Program-made: the position numbers and the translations under genes
Shown here: piece after piece, positions 10,931 through 21,529 of the stretch
Layout: every line of letters begins with the position of its first letter
How positions within the stretch are numbered: position 1 is the first letter of the stretch
Notes under the pieces: model-generated
The model's input: only the letters and a program-made list of their open reading frames with translations
Databases searched by the model: none
Told to the model about the DNA's origin: nothing
Origin: Isoetes taiwanensis
Taxonomy: Eukaryota; Streptophyta; Lycopodiopsida; Isoetales; Isoetaceae
Assembly: GCA_021234155.1 (NCBI GenBank)
Contig: JAJEKV010000217.1
Location: 798,065 to 862,064, forward strand
Direction: 5' to 3'
Length of the DNA: 64,000 bases

Positions 10931-11590
10931 TAGGTTGCCCCTGTTGCTGGAGAGGAACTGTGGAAACCGGGAACCGGTGCTCGCTCCTTGCTCGATTCTT
11001 GCATTTCCGGCCCTTATAATTGGAGCACGGAGGGTTCTGGCTCTCTTCTTCCCGGAAATAGGTGCTTCATCTTCTTCCATGCCATTTTCGTTTTCTACTT
11101 TGGTGGTTTTCTTTATGGTTTTTTCCATCATGGAAGTATATGGATACTCTTACGATTTTTTTGTTTCGACAAAGCAGAAAAGTTGAAGCAGATGAAGGCT
11201 TCATGTATTTTGTCCTAGGGCTCGTGTATTTCTGATTTATTTCTTGCATTCCAGTTGCAGAGGTTTCCCCGTTTTGTAAAAGTTTCAATCGGCTGGCCCA
11301 GATGTAGCCCTAATACAAATTCGTGCATTTCTAATTTTTTCTTTTCTTTGGATTCCGGTAAGCAGAGGAGAGGTTCCGTCAATTTATAGACGCTTGCAGC
11401 TCACCAAATTTGAGGTTATGGATCACTCTCTTTCAGAAGTTGGTCACTGGGAAACTACCGAGAGGGATTTACTGTAATAACAAGGTTAAGCGATGTGAGC
11501 TTGGCATCTAAGAAAGCATAAAAAACATGTAAGCTTCTTTTGAATAAGACTTAGTTTTTATTTTTATCTTCTAGAGCTCACATTCATTGC

Positions 11591-13032
11591 ATGGTTGGTG
11601 CATTGTCAAGGTTGGACATAACGGATTTACCTTCTTTCAAGCTTGGGGCCACTAATAGATTTGTGTCAAGATTTTTAAGTTCTCTGTTAATGGCTATCTT
11701 CAGCTTCTACTTTAAGTTTTACACAAGCGGAGATGGTTTTGATGTGTTGTTCATAAAAGCACCTTGTGGGGCTGCTTGTAGAGGTTGTAGAGATCGAAAG
11801 ATTTGTTCAAAAGCACTACAGGTAGGTCTAATATTATGTTCCAATAGCCATATCTCACTTGGACAAAATGATAGTCTATGTTATTATGTTTTCACAGGTC
11901 TTGTGGTATGTAGATCCATGTAATGGCTTGTTGATTTAGATTTCACGTTTTAAGGTTTAGAGTGTAGCTCGTTTATTCTTTGTAGACATCTGGCTGACAT
12001 CTTTTATTGCACCACGAGAGTTCCAGTTAACTATTATTTGAAGCTTTATGCTTCATGAAAAAGAATTATGCCATCTTGTGCCTTCTCTTTTAAAGTGCAT
12101 GTATTGGCAGTTCAGTAGTTTGCTTAGACAAATAAGCATTTTGCAAAGCTCTATTTCCTTTCTTGCCAATGCCAAACATTCTCTGACTGGTCCTTTCCAA
12201 ATTGATAAATTATTGACAAGAGTGCAGAAATAGTGAGTCCCCAAAAAGTGTATACTGCATTGCTTCTTTATTTGTACGCTCAAATATATTTGTACAACAA
12301 TATATTTTATTTCCAGTTTGGAGTAGTGGTTATTAAGAATTCTTGTGTTTTGAAAATCTAAATGTTCTGCATGTTTTGAGTCCATCTTTACATGCACAAA
12401 CTAAATCTCAGAATATAAGTACATACACAAACTGAATCTATTTTGTCATTTTCCAGGATTTGCTGGTGCCAATTGATGGGTACCTTATTAAGGTCAAGTC
12501 CCTTTCAAAGGAAAACCAGCATGTTATTGAAAGTACAGGTTTAATACTTTGGGAATCTGCATGCTTGTTCTCCCATGTATTGGTGAGAACAGCATTTGTG
12601 AAGAGCAAAAATGTTCTTGAACTGGGTTGTGGAGCCACAGGTATATGCTCTCTGATTGCTTCACTAACGGCTGAAAAGGTACTTGCAACAGATGGAGACC
12701 CAACATCCCTAAATATGCTTGAAAATAACCTTAGAGCTAATGAACATCTTTTCCCTGTAAAGATTTCTTGTCTAAGGCTGAGATGGGATAACGTTGAAGA
12801 TATCCATTCAATAAAAGCAACAAATAGGGACGGTTTTAACGTGATTTTTGGCACAGATGTAACTTATGCAGAAACTGCAATATACCCGTTGTTTCAAACC
12901 TCAAGGAATTTACTTGTAAAGCATGTTGTCGGGGAGCCTGAACCACTACTTGTACTGTGCCATATGACAAGAAGGGTTTCTGAACCAGAGATAGTGATTG
13001 CTGCGGGGGAATGTGGTTTTTTGCTGACATAA
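11591..13032 (+). CDS. METTL-type methyltransferase, C-terminal exons (possibly frameshifted)
   Basis: An SAM-dependent methyltransferase fold of the PF10294 type is clear in the exon starting at 12457, just after ttttccag: LELGCGATGICSLIASL is the SAM-binding motif I, ATDGDPTSLNMLENN motif II, LRWDN and FNVIFGTDVTY the following strands, then LCHMTRRVSEPE. It resembles the C-terminal half of plant two-domain METTL2/6-like proteins (compare Arabidopsis At2g26200, from memory). A likely upstream exon ends at 11821 (CTACAG then gtaggt) and could hold the end of the first domain (GDGFDVLF); that link is weak. The frame stops at 13030-13032 after CGFLLT, but the next frame continues with NWDVIRRI and CINLNIFEF, resembling the family tail. 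One base in the T6 run near 13017-13022 would reconcile them. Confidence 0.6.
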
Positions 13033-14434
13033 AGATGGTCAATTGGGATGTCATACGAAGAATTATGTATTGCCCTCGGGTTCCTGAACGTAGACAAAGT
13101 TGCATCAATCTTAACATTTTCGAATTTAATACATCTGCTGTGCTTCACAAGGAAAACTTAATTCTTTGTTTTAACCATTTACTTATGTCGTCCTATGAAT
13201 AGCATACACAACCCAAGGGATAGAAACCCAAATTATTTGCCATGACATTTTGCATTTCCATATCTTTAAAGATGTCTTAGAACAGTGCAATTTACATAAA
13301 TATGAACATGTATAAAGTTTTAATTCATTGCACAGACTGCAAAACTCTTTCCATTTAACAAAACCATAAATGGCGCATTTGGCTAATGCATGTAAATAAA
13401 GAAAAGAGTGTGTACTATTAACTGGTGACTGATATGCTTTGGTTTTATTAGATTGTTACCTGATGCATAAGTTGAAGGCAAAGGTCTCTCCCGTCCTATT
13501 TATTTAGCTCTCTATTTTATTGATAGCATTCCCACATGTGGCTTCTCACCGAAAAGGAGTCAGGTTCTTCAAGGCATTTTATCCAGTCCTGTAATTTTCT
13601 TAGAGGTATTATGTGCAGTATACAGATATATCCAGAAGTTCATGGAAGTCAAGAATTGCCTATGTGCTTGTGTTATCAGGACAACATATGAGCGAGGTGC
13701 AGGCTCCAAGGCCTTGCCAGAAATAACAAAAGAACACAGATACAAGTCCAGAGGTACCATGATAAAAAGCCAAGATTTAAATGACAGGAGGATTACGATG
13801 GCGAAGAATCAATGTTAAACAAAGCAAACAATATCATAATTGAGATTATCGGCCAGTGCTTTTAGAGGCCAGCGATGGTCATCGTTTCTTGCAGATCGGC
13901 CTCAACAATGCTCCTAGATCTATATGTGTACCACAAGCCATCAGGCTTAGATCTGCGGTTCCAAAAACTAGTGCATGATCGAACCTAATTTTTATGTTTT
14001 ATATGCTAATATCTTTGCCTTTCTTACTACTGTGTCTAGATAATCCATGAAAAAGTGCATACATTGGAACTGGCTGTTGGATTCCTTTGTATTCCTGTAG
14101 CATACAATGTGCTGATCAATTTCAACTGGTATAGATCCGTAGAGTTTCCAGATAAGTTTTATTCATATCTCAAATGCAACGAATGAATTTTATATGACCA
14201 ACGACAAGCTCCCTATTTCGACCCAAATCATTGGATTTATCATCATTAGCTTTTGTAGCTAGAAAATTGTTTAGCGTTGCATTTTTTCCAAAAAGCTTTT
14301 CGTCACCATTCTCAACAATTGAGAACTTAGTTTGAGTAAGCCTAAAAGATTTGATAAATACATAACCACTATGCTTTGAATCCTCATGCTGTGATACTCT
14401 AAACATTACTAAACCTTAGAAGGCCTGATGGTCT
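13033..14434. other. intergenic stretch, nothing recognised
   Basis: This may include the 3'UTR of the methyltransferase gene. A 78-codon minus-strand frame at 14170-14406 has no recognisable domain. Confidence 0.4.
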
Positions 14435-14530
14435 CAATTCTTGGCCCAGATGATCAATTGAAATGCGCAACAAAATATATTCGACAATTCTTGGCCCAGA
14501 TGATCAATTGAAATGCGCAACAAAATATAT
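14435..14530 (+). repeat. two-copy tandem duplication of 50 bp
   Basis: caattcttggcccagatgat and the following 30 bases occur at 14435 and again at 14485, almost unchanged. Confidence 0.9.
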
Positions 14531-14604
14531 AGCTAAACTCTTTAGCTGCATTTTGGAAGATAAAGGTAGTTCGTTGGCTACAGAGGATTTCGTTTCTAAA
14601 TGTT

Positions 14605-14654
14605 CGGGGTTATGGTTTTGAATTGATTGCGGGGTTATGGTTTTGAATTGATTG
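14605..14654 (+). repeat. two-copy tandem duplication of 25 bp
   Basis: The 25-bp unit beginning cggggttatggttttgaatt is repeated exactly at 14605 and 14630. Confidence 0.9.
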
Positions 14655-14733
14655 TCAAAATATGACTTTGAACTATGATTTAAGCCACTTCACCCTCCGG
14701 CCATGGAGGGCAACCCTCCGTGCGCAGCACCTT

Positions 14734-14850
14734 GTTTTTTTTTTTTTTTTTTTGAAGAGCTGTGTCGTCAATATATTAAAAGAATGGTAATGTTACAAAG
14801 CAAGTGAGGAGGAAGGAGAACTGCCTCAAAGAGACAGCGATACCTCGACA
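14734..14850 (-). mobile_element. 5'-truncated retroposon 3' end with poly(A)
   Basis: A T run of about 18 at 14734-14752 is a poly(A) tail on the minus strand, preceded there by TTAATATATTGACGACACAGC. This sequence type is common at the 3' ends of plant LINEs. No coding part remains. Confidence 0.45.
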
Positions 14851-14953
14851 CTCCATAACAAACTCACAGAAAAACTGCAACTCTATTGCTGTCCACTATA
14901 TGTAATTTGTTTTGACTAATTTAGACAAAAACTAACCAAATAGAGCCCCACCA

Positions 14954-15014
14954 CTCACAGAGTGCGCCTGGGCCCTTAGCTAAATTTTAGCTCGGCCTTC
15001 TCGCACTGTGTGAG
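14954..15014 (+). repeat. hairpin repeat, copy 3 (best arms)
   Basis: CTCACAGAGTGCGCC pairs with CTCGCACTGTGTGAG at the other end, around TTAGCTAAATTTTAGCTCGG. Confidence 0.8.
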
Positions 15015-15154
15015 TGTTCGACCACTGATCCATATCAAGACAAGTCCAAAACAAGAAATTAAAGCCATATTCTGGCTTAACTCTGAGAGATAAGCAAGAT
15101 TCTGCCTTCATACCAAATTTTGGAGTCATCTAGAACCCAAACAGAAGCCCATTA

Positions 15155-15190
15155 CTCACCGAGTGCGCCCAAGGCCTTAGCTAAATGCGA
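15155..15190 (+). repeat. hairpin repeat, copy 4 (left half only)
   Basis: CTCACCGAGTGCGCCCAAGG then TTAGCTAAATGCG. The right arm is missing. Confidence 0.6.
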
Positions 15191-15990
15191 CAGTTCCAAG
15201 CTAAAGTAGGCCCTTCCTTAGTAGAGCTTCCTCTATGCATATGATACTTTGCACTAAGGACATCCCTTCAAGTCGCATTGAACGATGTTCCCGACATCGC
15301 CAAATACTTAGAAAACAGAGCTGCTCGCATGCCTGACTACATGACCATATCCATAAACATGACTCGTACACTGTTGTTATAGCCATCTTCTTGTCTCACT
15401 GAACCCAAACTCAAATAGGGGATCCCTCTATCCAGCCACTGAACATAGAACCTTCTACCTCCACAACAGAAGATCATCTGCTCCTAGAATATGAAGGCTC
15501 AGAAGAGGAGAAGGAGGAAGAAGGCGAACACGGCTGTGGCTTTGAAGACCTCATCGACGTCGATCCCATTCGAGAGTGGCAGCAAGCAGAATAGGAACTT
15601 CAGAACTTCGACGAAGGCCTGAGGACGACGAGGACTCCTGCTTGGGTTAGGCATCACAAGCTTAACCCTGGTCATGATCGAAAGCCAGGATGCCTCCCAC
15701 TGCACAACATCAAGAACCTTCCAGAGTGCGGAGACCGAGGATACAGGGTGGATGAACTCCTACATCTCCTGCACCAATAACCCGACCTCGACAACTTCAT
15801 CGACAGGGAGACCCAAGACTTCCCCATCAGCATGGGGAAGCTTACACCTACACGGGGCAGTCATTATCTGACATTGAGGCCTATAGCAACATCCGTCAGA
15901 TGATGACTCAATAGGAGAAGCACAATTTTATTAAAATGAGAAATTTCGTGATTCCAATTAGGGACGAAAATCCTTTTTAATCCATTTTAT
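15191..15990 (+). other. acidic coding-like relic, family unknown
   Basis: Between 15480 and 15594 a plus frame encodes an acidic stretch (EGSEEEKEEEGEHG, then FEDLIDVDPIREW) and stops at TAG. The next frame continues in coding-like sequence to 15870. It resembles retroelement gag or accessory protein in composition only. Confidence 0.3.
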
Positions 15991-17820
15991 GACGATTTTT
16001 TGAGCAATTATGGCGCCATTTAGCAAAAAAATGCATCTAAAGTGCCATTTATTGGCGCCATTAAAAATACTAACAGTGCATATAATGAAGCTAAAGAAAC
16101 ATGAGATCACAAAATCAGTAAAAATTTCCATATTCATAGATTTGCATATCCATAAATTTGCCACAACAGACAAGGACTTGGAAGAGATAGTCTGTTTACA
16201 AAAGTATTATTGTACAATTTACATTATAATCACAAAAATTCAGGGCTATTGGCAGATCGGGGTTCATGGCGCCAAATTGCCATGGCTAGAAGAAGCACCC
16301 ATAGGATCTCCTTGAAAAGTCTCGAACCCTGTGGCAGTGAAATTGGGATCATCAAGAATGTCCAGATTGAATTGTGTATTCTTGATCAGATCATAATGCA
16401 CATCGGGTTGAGCTTCAGGTATCACTGGACTTGGTGGATCTACAACTTCTTCAACAACAACACCTTGTCTCTCTGTCACAGGAACTGCTGTGATGATAGG
16501 ATTCAGGAGGCAGTCAAGCCTATCAAGAATGCCTTGTAGGCACTGCCGCTTAGTCGGGTCACTTTCAAACACAATACAAAATCTCTTATGGATCAATGCA
16601 GCCCGACCAAACGAACCACAGAAGAAGTAATCAAACACCCCTGTTCCTGACAGTACTATTTTCTGCACGAGATAGAAGCATGTGGCAGGCCCCAGCTGGT
16701 TTCTCGTGATTACATCCCCTGGCAAGCCTTGCCAGCTGTACCTGAATCTGCTGTTGAACAGCTTGTGGACCATACCCATCTGCCTCTTCTTCATTAGGTA
16801 CCGAAACTGGTGGCAGTTCTTGAGGATGATCGGCAAACGAGAATCTGAGGTCAATGTCATCGACAGGATCACCAACAGTGGCCTGAATTTTTGTGGCGTA
16901 CACTAGTGCATGGGCTCCTGAATTCATGCGGTAGGCGGATTCTTGTATTCGTCCTCATACATGCCAATAAAAACTTTGGATCTGGAATCCAGATTATCCA
17001 ACACAGATGAAATCAAAACATTATGCTCTGGCCTTACAAAGCACACTATCCAGAAAGAATCAGCTGTGGTGTTCTTTACAGCTGTATTAAAAAAGTTAGA
17101 TAGTGTGGTTGTGTCCCACATTGGACTTATGCCTCTAGTGTCCAGGACTATCAAGGATACTGGTACAGGAGTGCAAACAACTTGCCCCCTGCTGTCTGTT
17201 AGTTCAACTTCGCAACGAAAGTCTTCAGTATCCTCTCTCTGCAAGACAACATTGCGTATAAATCTTGCCAAGGCAGGTGGCATATTACCGAAAACTCCTT
17301 CCTTGTTCACACCTTGTTCAATCCACTTACTATGCAAGGTGGCCATGGAAATCAAGTCGGCATCGTCGAAGCCCGCCACGGCAGTACTGAGATGAGTGAA
17401 GGATGTGAACTTCTTCGGAAAATTATCATTCACATATTCCCAAATCTCCTTCTTCAAGAACGATATAGATTGTAGTGTCTTTGCCCGTGTCTTGAAGAAT
17501 TGCTTATCCGTATAATCACTGGTGACCTTCACGTAGGTCTTCCCATCCAGCACTTCCTGGAACAAAACCCGACAATCTTCGTAGTCGAGACCCCTCATGC
17601 ACCTCAGGTAGGTCTGACTGAAGTAGTCAGATTCTTTTGCCCAGTTACAGGTAATAGTTTGTCCCTTGTTATCTTTTAACTTGCAACATTTCCACAAGTT
17701 CCATAGGGACATGAATAGCTGAGAAATATCCTCTGGAGACCCACTGGTTGAAATCTTTCGGATGCTTACCACGCATGGTAACTTCAGCCAAAGCCAGATA
17801 ACGCTGGAAACAACAAGAAG

Positions 17821-17945
17821 TTAGTCTTGAATGCCATTTGGTGAAGAAATGGCGCCGTGGCCCATTTGGTGAGGAAATGGCGCCGCGGCGCCATTTGGCG
17901 CGACGCCATTTCCTCACCAAATGGCGCCATGACGCCATTTCCTAA
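17821..17945. repeat. foldback array of ATGGCGCC inside an intron
   Basis: Four GGCGCC sites (17851, 17879, 17887, 17923) lie in direct and inverted copies of CCATTTGGTGA(A/G)GAAATGGCGCC. The left half is largely the reverse complement of the right half, so the segment can fold. It lies in the intron between the ParB and methyltransferase parts. Confidence 0.85.
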
Positions 17946-19350
17946 TCTTGCCAACAATTACAACACTATGTACCTTGTATGGTTCTGAGCGTGACTGCCC
18001 GCGTCCCGATGGATCAGGCTTCCCGCAGAGAGCATACTGGTGCCGCAGTTGGGTTATGTTATCAATGAAGGACTCCTTGAAAATAGTCTTGGCAGCGATA
18101 TCATTGACTTTACAGCTAAGCTGCAGACATTCTTGCTCGTTGACTGTGCCAGATAAGACTCGACAATTCCGTTCCAGATAAATCTTTGACATTTGCTCTT
18201 GGGACTTTGCGGTGCCGAGTCTTCTACATACAAGCTGAGCAGCCATAACTGAGTGATTGCCATTCACTATATAATAGTGCATCCCCATAATGTCATCCTT
18301 GGTTTTCCAAGGGGCCAGTTTGTTTGTGAGGGGATTGAATGGAATCACATCAGCGGGAGTGAACACTGGATGTGGGTCTCTTTGAAAGGACTTCACTAAC
18401 GTTTTGACGTGCTCCATATTCCTTGGTCTAGGTGTCAGATTTGGTGGCCCTTGATATAGTTTGAACACGTTTATCTTTTTTATGAATGTGATGCCCAGAG
18501 GAAAAAGATGCCGGTGGATCTCTAGCATGTGCTTCTTCTTCTTCTTTTTCCCTTCCATTTCCTCTGTCTCCCCTTCCCTTCCCCCCTTTTCCTGTCCTGC
18601 CTTTCCTTCCTTCTGCCCTTTCCCGGCCCTTTCCTTGTCTTTCTTTTCCTTCTCATGATCTTTGTGATCCTTTCTCTTAACTTTCCCCTTGCACGCCGCC
18701 TTTTCTTCCTCAGTTTCCTGGCCAACATCCTCAGTAGCAGATGAGGAGTCTTTTTCGGCTGCAGTTGCCTCCTTAGTTTGTCTTGTCTTCTTCCTGCCAA
18801 ATGTCCGAAGCCAAGCCGTGTCCACATTGCCAGGTAGTTTCTGAGCGGCTAATGCCTTGACAACGAATGAAGGGGGGTTTTTTCGACTCGTTCCTACGAT
18901 TGCGAAGAATCATATAGCCCCTCAAGATTTCTCCTGGACCTTTGATGTCAGCTTCTTCAAAGCTGTTGTACGATGGCAGCGCCCAGCCTTGCTTCTTCGC
19001 CGAACCAGGTACATTTGCAATACTAGCAGACATCATGGTGGGATCATAAAACTTCCAGTCCACATAGTAGACAATTATTCTCTGCTGAATAGTATCCTCA
19101 AGGACCATCCGGAGCCAATCATCATGATCACTCTTGATAACCACCTTCATGTTGACCAAGATACCCGGCTGGTAAATTCCGGCTGATTCTCTAGACATCT
19201 CCTTTATAAGCAGGCAGAGCTCTCTTCTGCAGTCTCTTTTCGAGCCTGTAGGAGCAGAGCTGCTCACCCGCATTACTTCTATGCACCAGCTCCTGTCTGT
19301 CAGCATGATTGTCTGGTCGGATACAAATTGTGGTTCCACGCGTAATGTAG

Positions 19351-20870
19351 CTGCAACAAAGAGGCATCAATAACAGCATCAAACGGACAAGCAGGCAAAC
19401 CAGACGAGTAGGCAAATGGCACCATTTGCATCTAAGTCCAATGCATAAACACATGGAAGCAGTTTGAATGCATTTCCCTGCGTTTGGTCGCAGAGGCCTC
19501 CATCCAGTCCGAGCCCCTCCCCTTCGCAATATTCGAGGAAGATGGTTCGACGGAGAGTGGCTCGGACGGGGTGGAGGCACCTGCGACCCGTAATAGGAGA
19601 ATGCAACACAATAAGAAGTAATCTACCAAGCAAATGGTGGGGCACCATTTGCTTGGTAGATTGCTTCTTATTGCTAATGCATATATGAATGCTTCCATTA
19701 GTGTTTATGCACTGGACTCAGATGCAAATGGCGCTGTCTGGTTTGAACAAGCAGGCAAACCAGACGAGTAGGCAAATGGCGCCATGCCATTTGTATCTGA
19801 GTCCAATGCATAAACACTGCAACCAGCGCTCCTTAGGGATGCAGTTCGAATGCATTTCCCTGCGTTTGGTTGCAGAGGCCTCGACGCAGTTCGAGCCCCT
19901 CCCTTTCGCAATATTCGAGGAAGATGGTTCGAAGGAGAGTGGCTCTGACTGGGTCGAGACATCGCGACCCGTAATAGGAGAATGCATTAGAGCTTGGGCC
20001 TTTTCGACCCACAAGTCGAGAAACACTCATGGAAGCATTCGATATGCATTATCTCTATTGACAGGAATAGAGAACGCAACACAATAAGAAGCAATCTAGC
20101 AAGCAAATGGCGCGATGTTTGCTTGGTAGATTGCTTCTTATTGCTAATGCATATGCGAATGCTTCCATTAGTGTTTATGCACTGGACTTAGATGCAAATG
20201 GCGCCATGGCACCATTTGCCAACAACAAGACTCCCTAAAGAAAGCTAACAGGCATCCAATTGCCAACAACAAGACTCCTTAAAGAAAGCTAACAGGCATC
20301 CAAATGCCACCATGGCGCCATTTGCCAACAACAAGACTCCCTAAAGTAAGCTAACAGGCATCCAAATGGCACCATGGCGCCATTTGCATCTGAGTCCAAT
20401 GCATAAACACATGGAAGCAGTTCGAATGCATTTCCCTGTGTTTGGTCGCAGAGGCCTCCACCCAGTCCGAGCCCCTCCCCTTCGCAATATTCGAGGAAGA
20501 TGGTTCGAAGGAGAGTGGCTCTGACTGGGTAGAGACACCTGCGACCCGTAATAGGAGAATGCACTGGAGAACACAACACAATAAGAAGCAATCTAGCAAG
20601 CAAATGGCGCGATGGTGCCATTCGCTTGGTAGATTGCTTCTTATTGCTAATGCATATGCGAATACTTCCATTAGTGTTTATGCACTGGACTCAGATGCAG
20701 GCGCCATTTGCCAACAACAAGACTCCCTAAAGTAAGCTAACAGGCATCCAAATGGCGCCATGCAACAACAAGACTCCCTAAAGCGAACAGGCATCCAGCC
20801 ATTTGCCAACAACAAGACTCCCTAAAGTAAGCTAACAGACATCCAAATGGCGTGGTGGCGCCATTTGGAA
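19351..20870. repeat. three nested foldback modules and 40-bp repeats in intron 1
   Basis: Modules at about 19425-19737, 19790-20200 and 20385-20706 each begin with GCATCT(A/G)AGTCCAATGCATAAACAC and end with its reverse complement. In the middle, AATCTA(C/G)CAAGCAAATGG faces CCATTTGCTTGGTAGATT. GGCGCC sites sit at the module edges. Between 20218 and 20850 a unit GCCAACAACAAGACTCC then CTAAAG..AGCTAACAGGCATCC recurs about six times. Short frames here are translations of repeats, not genes. Confidence 0.85.
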
Positions 20871-20973
20871 CAAACAAACAAAAAACAATGCAAGTAGATG
20901 ACATACATGTGCCTTGCGGGGTGCTAGCCGCTGTTTCCACAGCCTGAGGAGCTCCAGAATTGTCGATTTCCAT

Positions 20974-21529
20974 TTCGAGCGCCTTGATTTTTGCCCGGAA
21001 ACTGGTGTGTTGCTCGAAGAGGTAAGGCGGTGAACTGTAGGGAAATGGCGCCAGAAAACACTGAAAAAAGAGGCCAAAAAAGGATTGCTCGAGGCGCTGG
21101 CGGCTAGGCGCTAGGTGCTGGCGGCTAAGATCGAGGCGCTGAGAGCTGGAATCAAAAGCGACAAAAGCAAATGAGGTCCTCCAGGAACAATGAGTCGTAA
21201 CTAACTTTTGGTCGCCTGTTGTACCACAAATGCCAACTAGGGCATCGCGGCGTCCAGCGCCCATGCCGCCAAATTTGAACTTTCAAATTCGAATATTTCC
21301 CGCCCTTCCGCTCGCCCGCCCAAATTTGAACATAAAATTTAAAAATCCCGTCCATAATTTGAAACTTGGACTTGCCACCTGTGCAAATTTTAACATAAAA
21401 TTCAAAATTCCCACCCGTAGTTTGAAATTTGACTGCCACCTATGCAAATTTGAATCGTCTGCTTCTTTTAAAATTGTACTTTGCATTTAAAGCTTTGTCT
21501 TTGTCGCCGTTCTCCCTCTTAAAGTGACC
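20974..21529. promoter_or_regulatory. shared divergent upstream region of the two element genes
   Basis: The leftward ParB-methyltransferase gene starts at 20973 and the rightward DDE gene at 21530, so about 556 bp must hold both promoters. Between 21255 and 21460 three imperfect repeats of about 55 bp carry CAAATTTGAAC(A/T), TAAAATT(T/C)AAAA and TCCC or CCCG. No clear TATA box was assigned to either side. Confidence 0.5.

Larger units (their letters stand above)
16264..20973 (-). pseudogene. ParB-like domain fused to a beta-class DNA methyltransferase fold, decayed
   Basis: Exon 1 starts at ATG 20973 (MEIDNSGAPQAVETA) and ends at 20907. A gtatgt...ttgcag intron of 1556 bp follows, and exon 2 resumes in phase at 19350. 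An unrecognised N-terminal region and a long Lys/Glu-rich segment (18530-18800) come next. Then a ParB-type core: NMEHVKTLVKSF, VIPFNPLTNKLAPW, YYIVNGNHSVMAAQLV. After an intron (17973 to about 17805), 16264-17800 encodes an N6/N4 DNA methyltransferase-like fold: VLDTRG at the DPPY position (17142-17131), FWIVCFVRPEHN, NPPTAYRMNSGAHALVYATK, and motif I near the C-terminus (GVFDYFFCGSFGRAAL, then FCIVFESDPTKRQCLQGIL). Catalytic-motif-before-SAM-motif order is that of beta-class enzymes. Frame breaks near 18870 (A6C6 run), 17740 and 16930 indicate decay. ParB-methyltransferase fusions are known from phages and bacterial elements. Confidence 0.65.

Noticed and set aside
18461-18827. Several overlapping frames rich in Ser/Phe/Pro or Lys/Arg
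   Set aside because: They are shadows of the Lys/Glu-rich segment of the ParB-methyltransferase gene.
19379-20735. Many 60-130-codon frames on both strands
   Set aside because: They translate the foldback repeats inside an intron; similar peptides recur because the DNA does.
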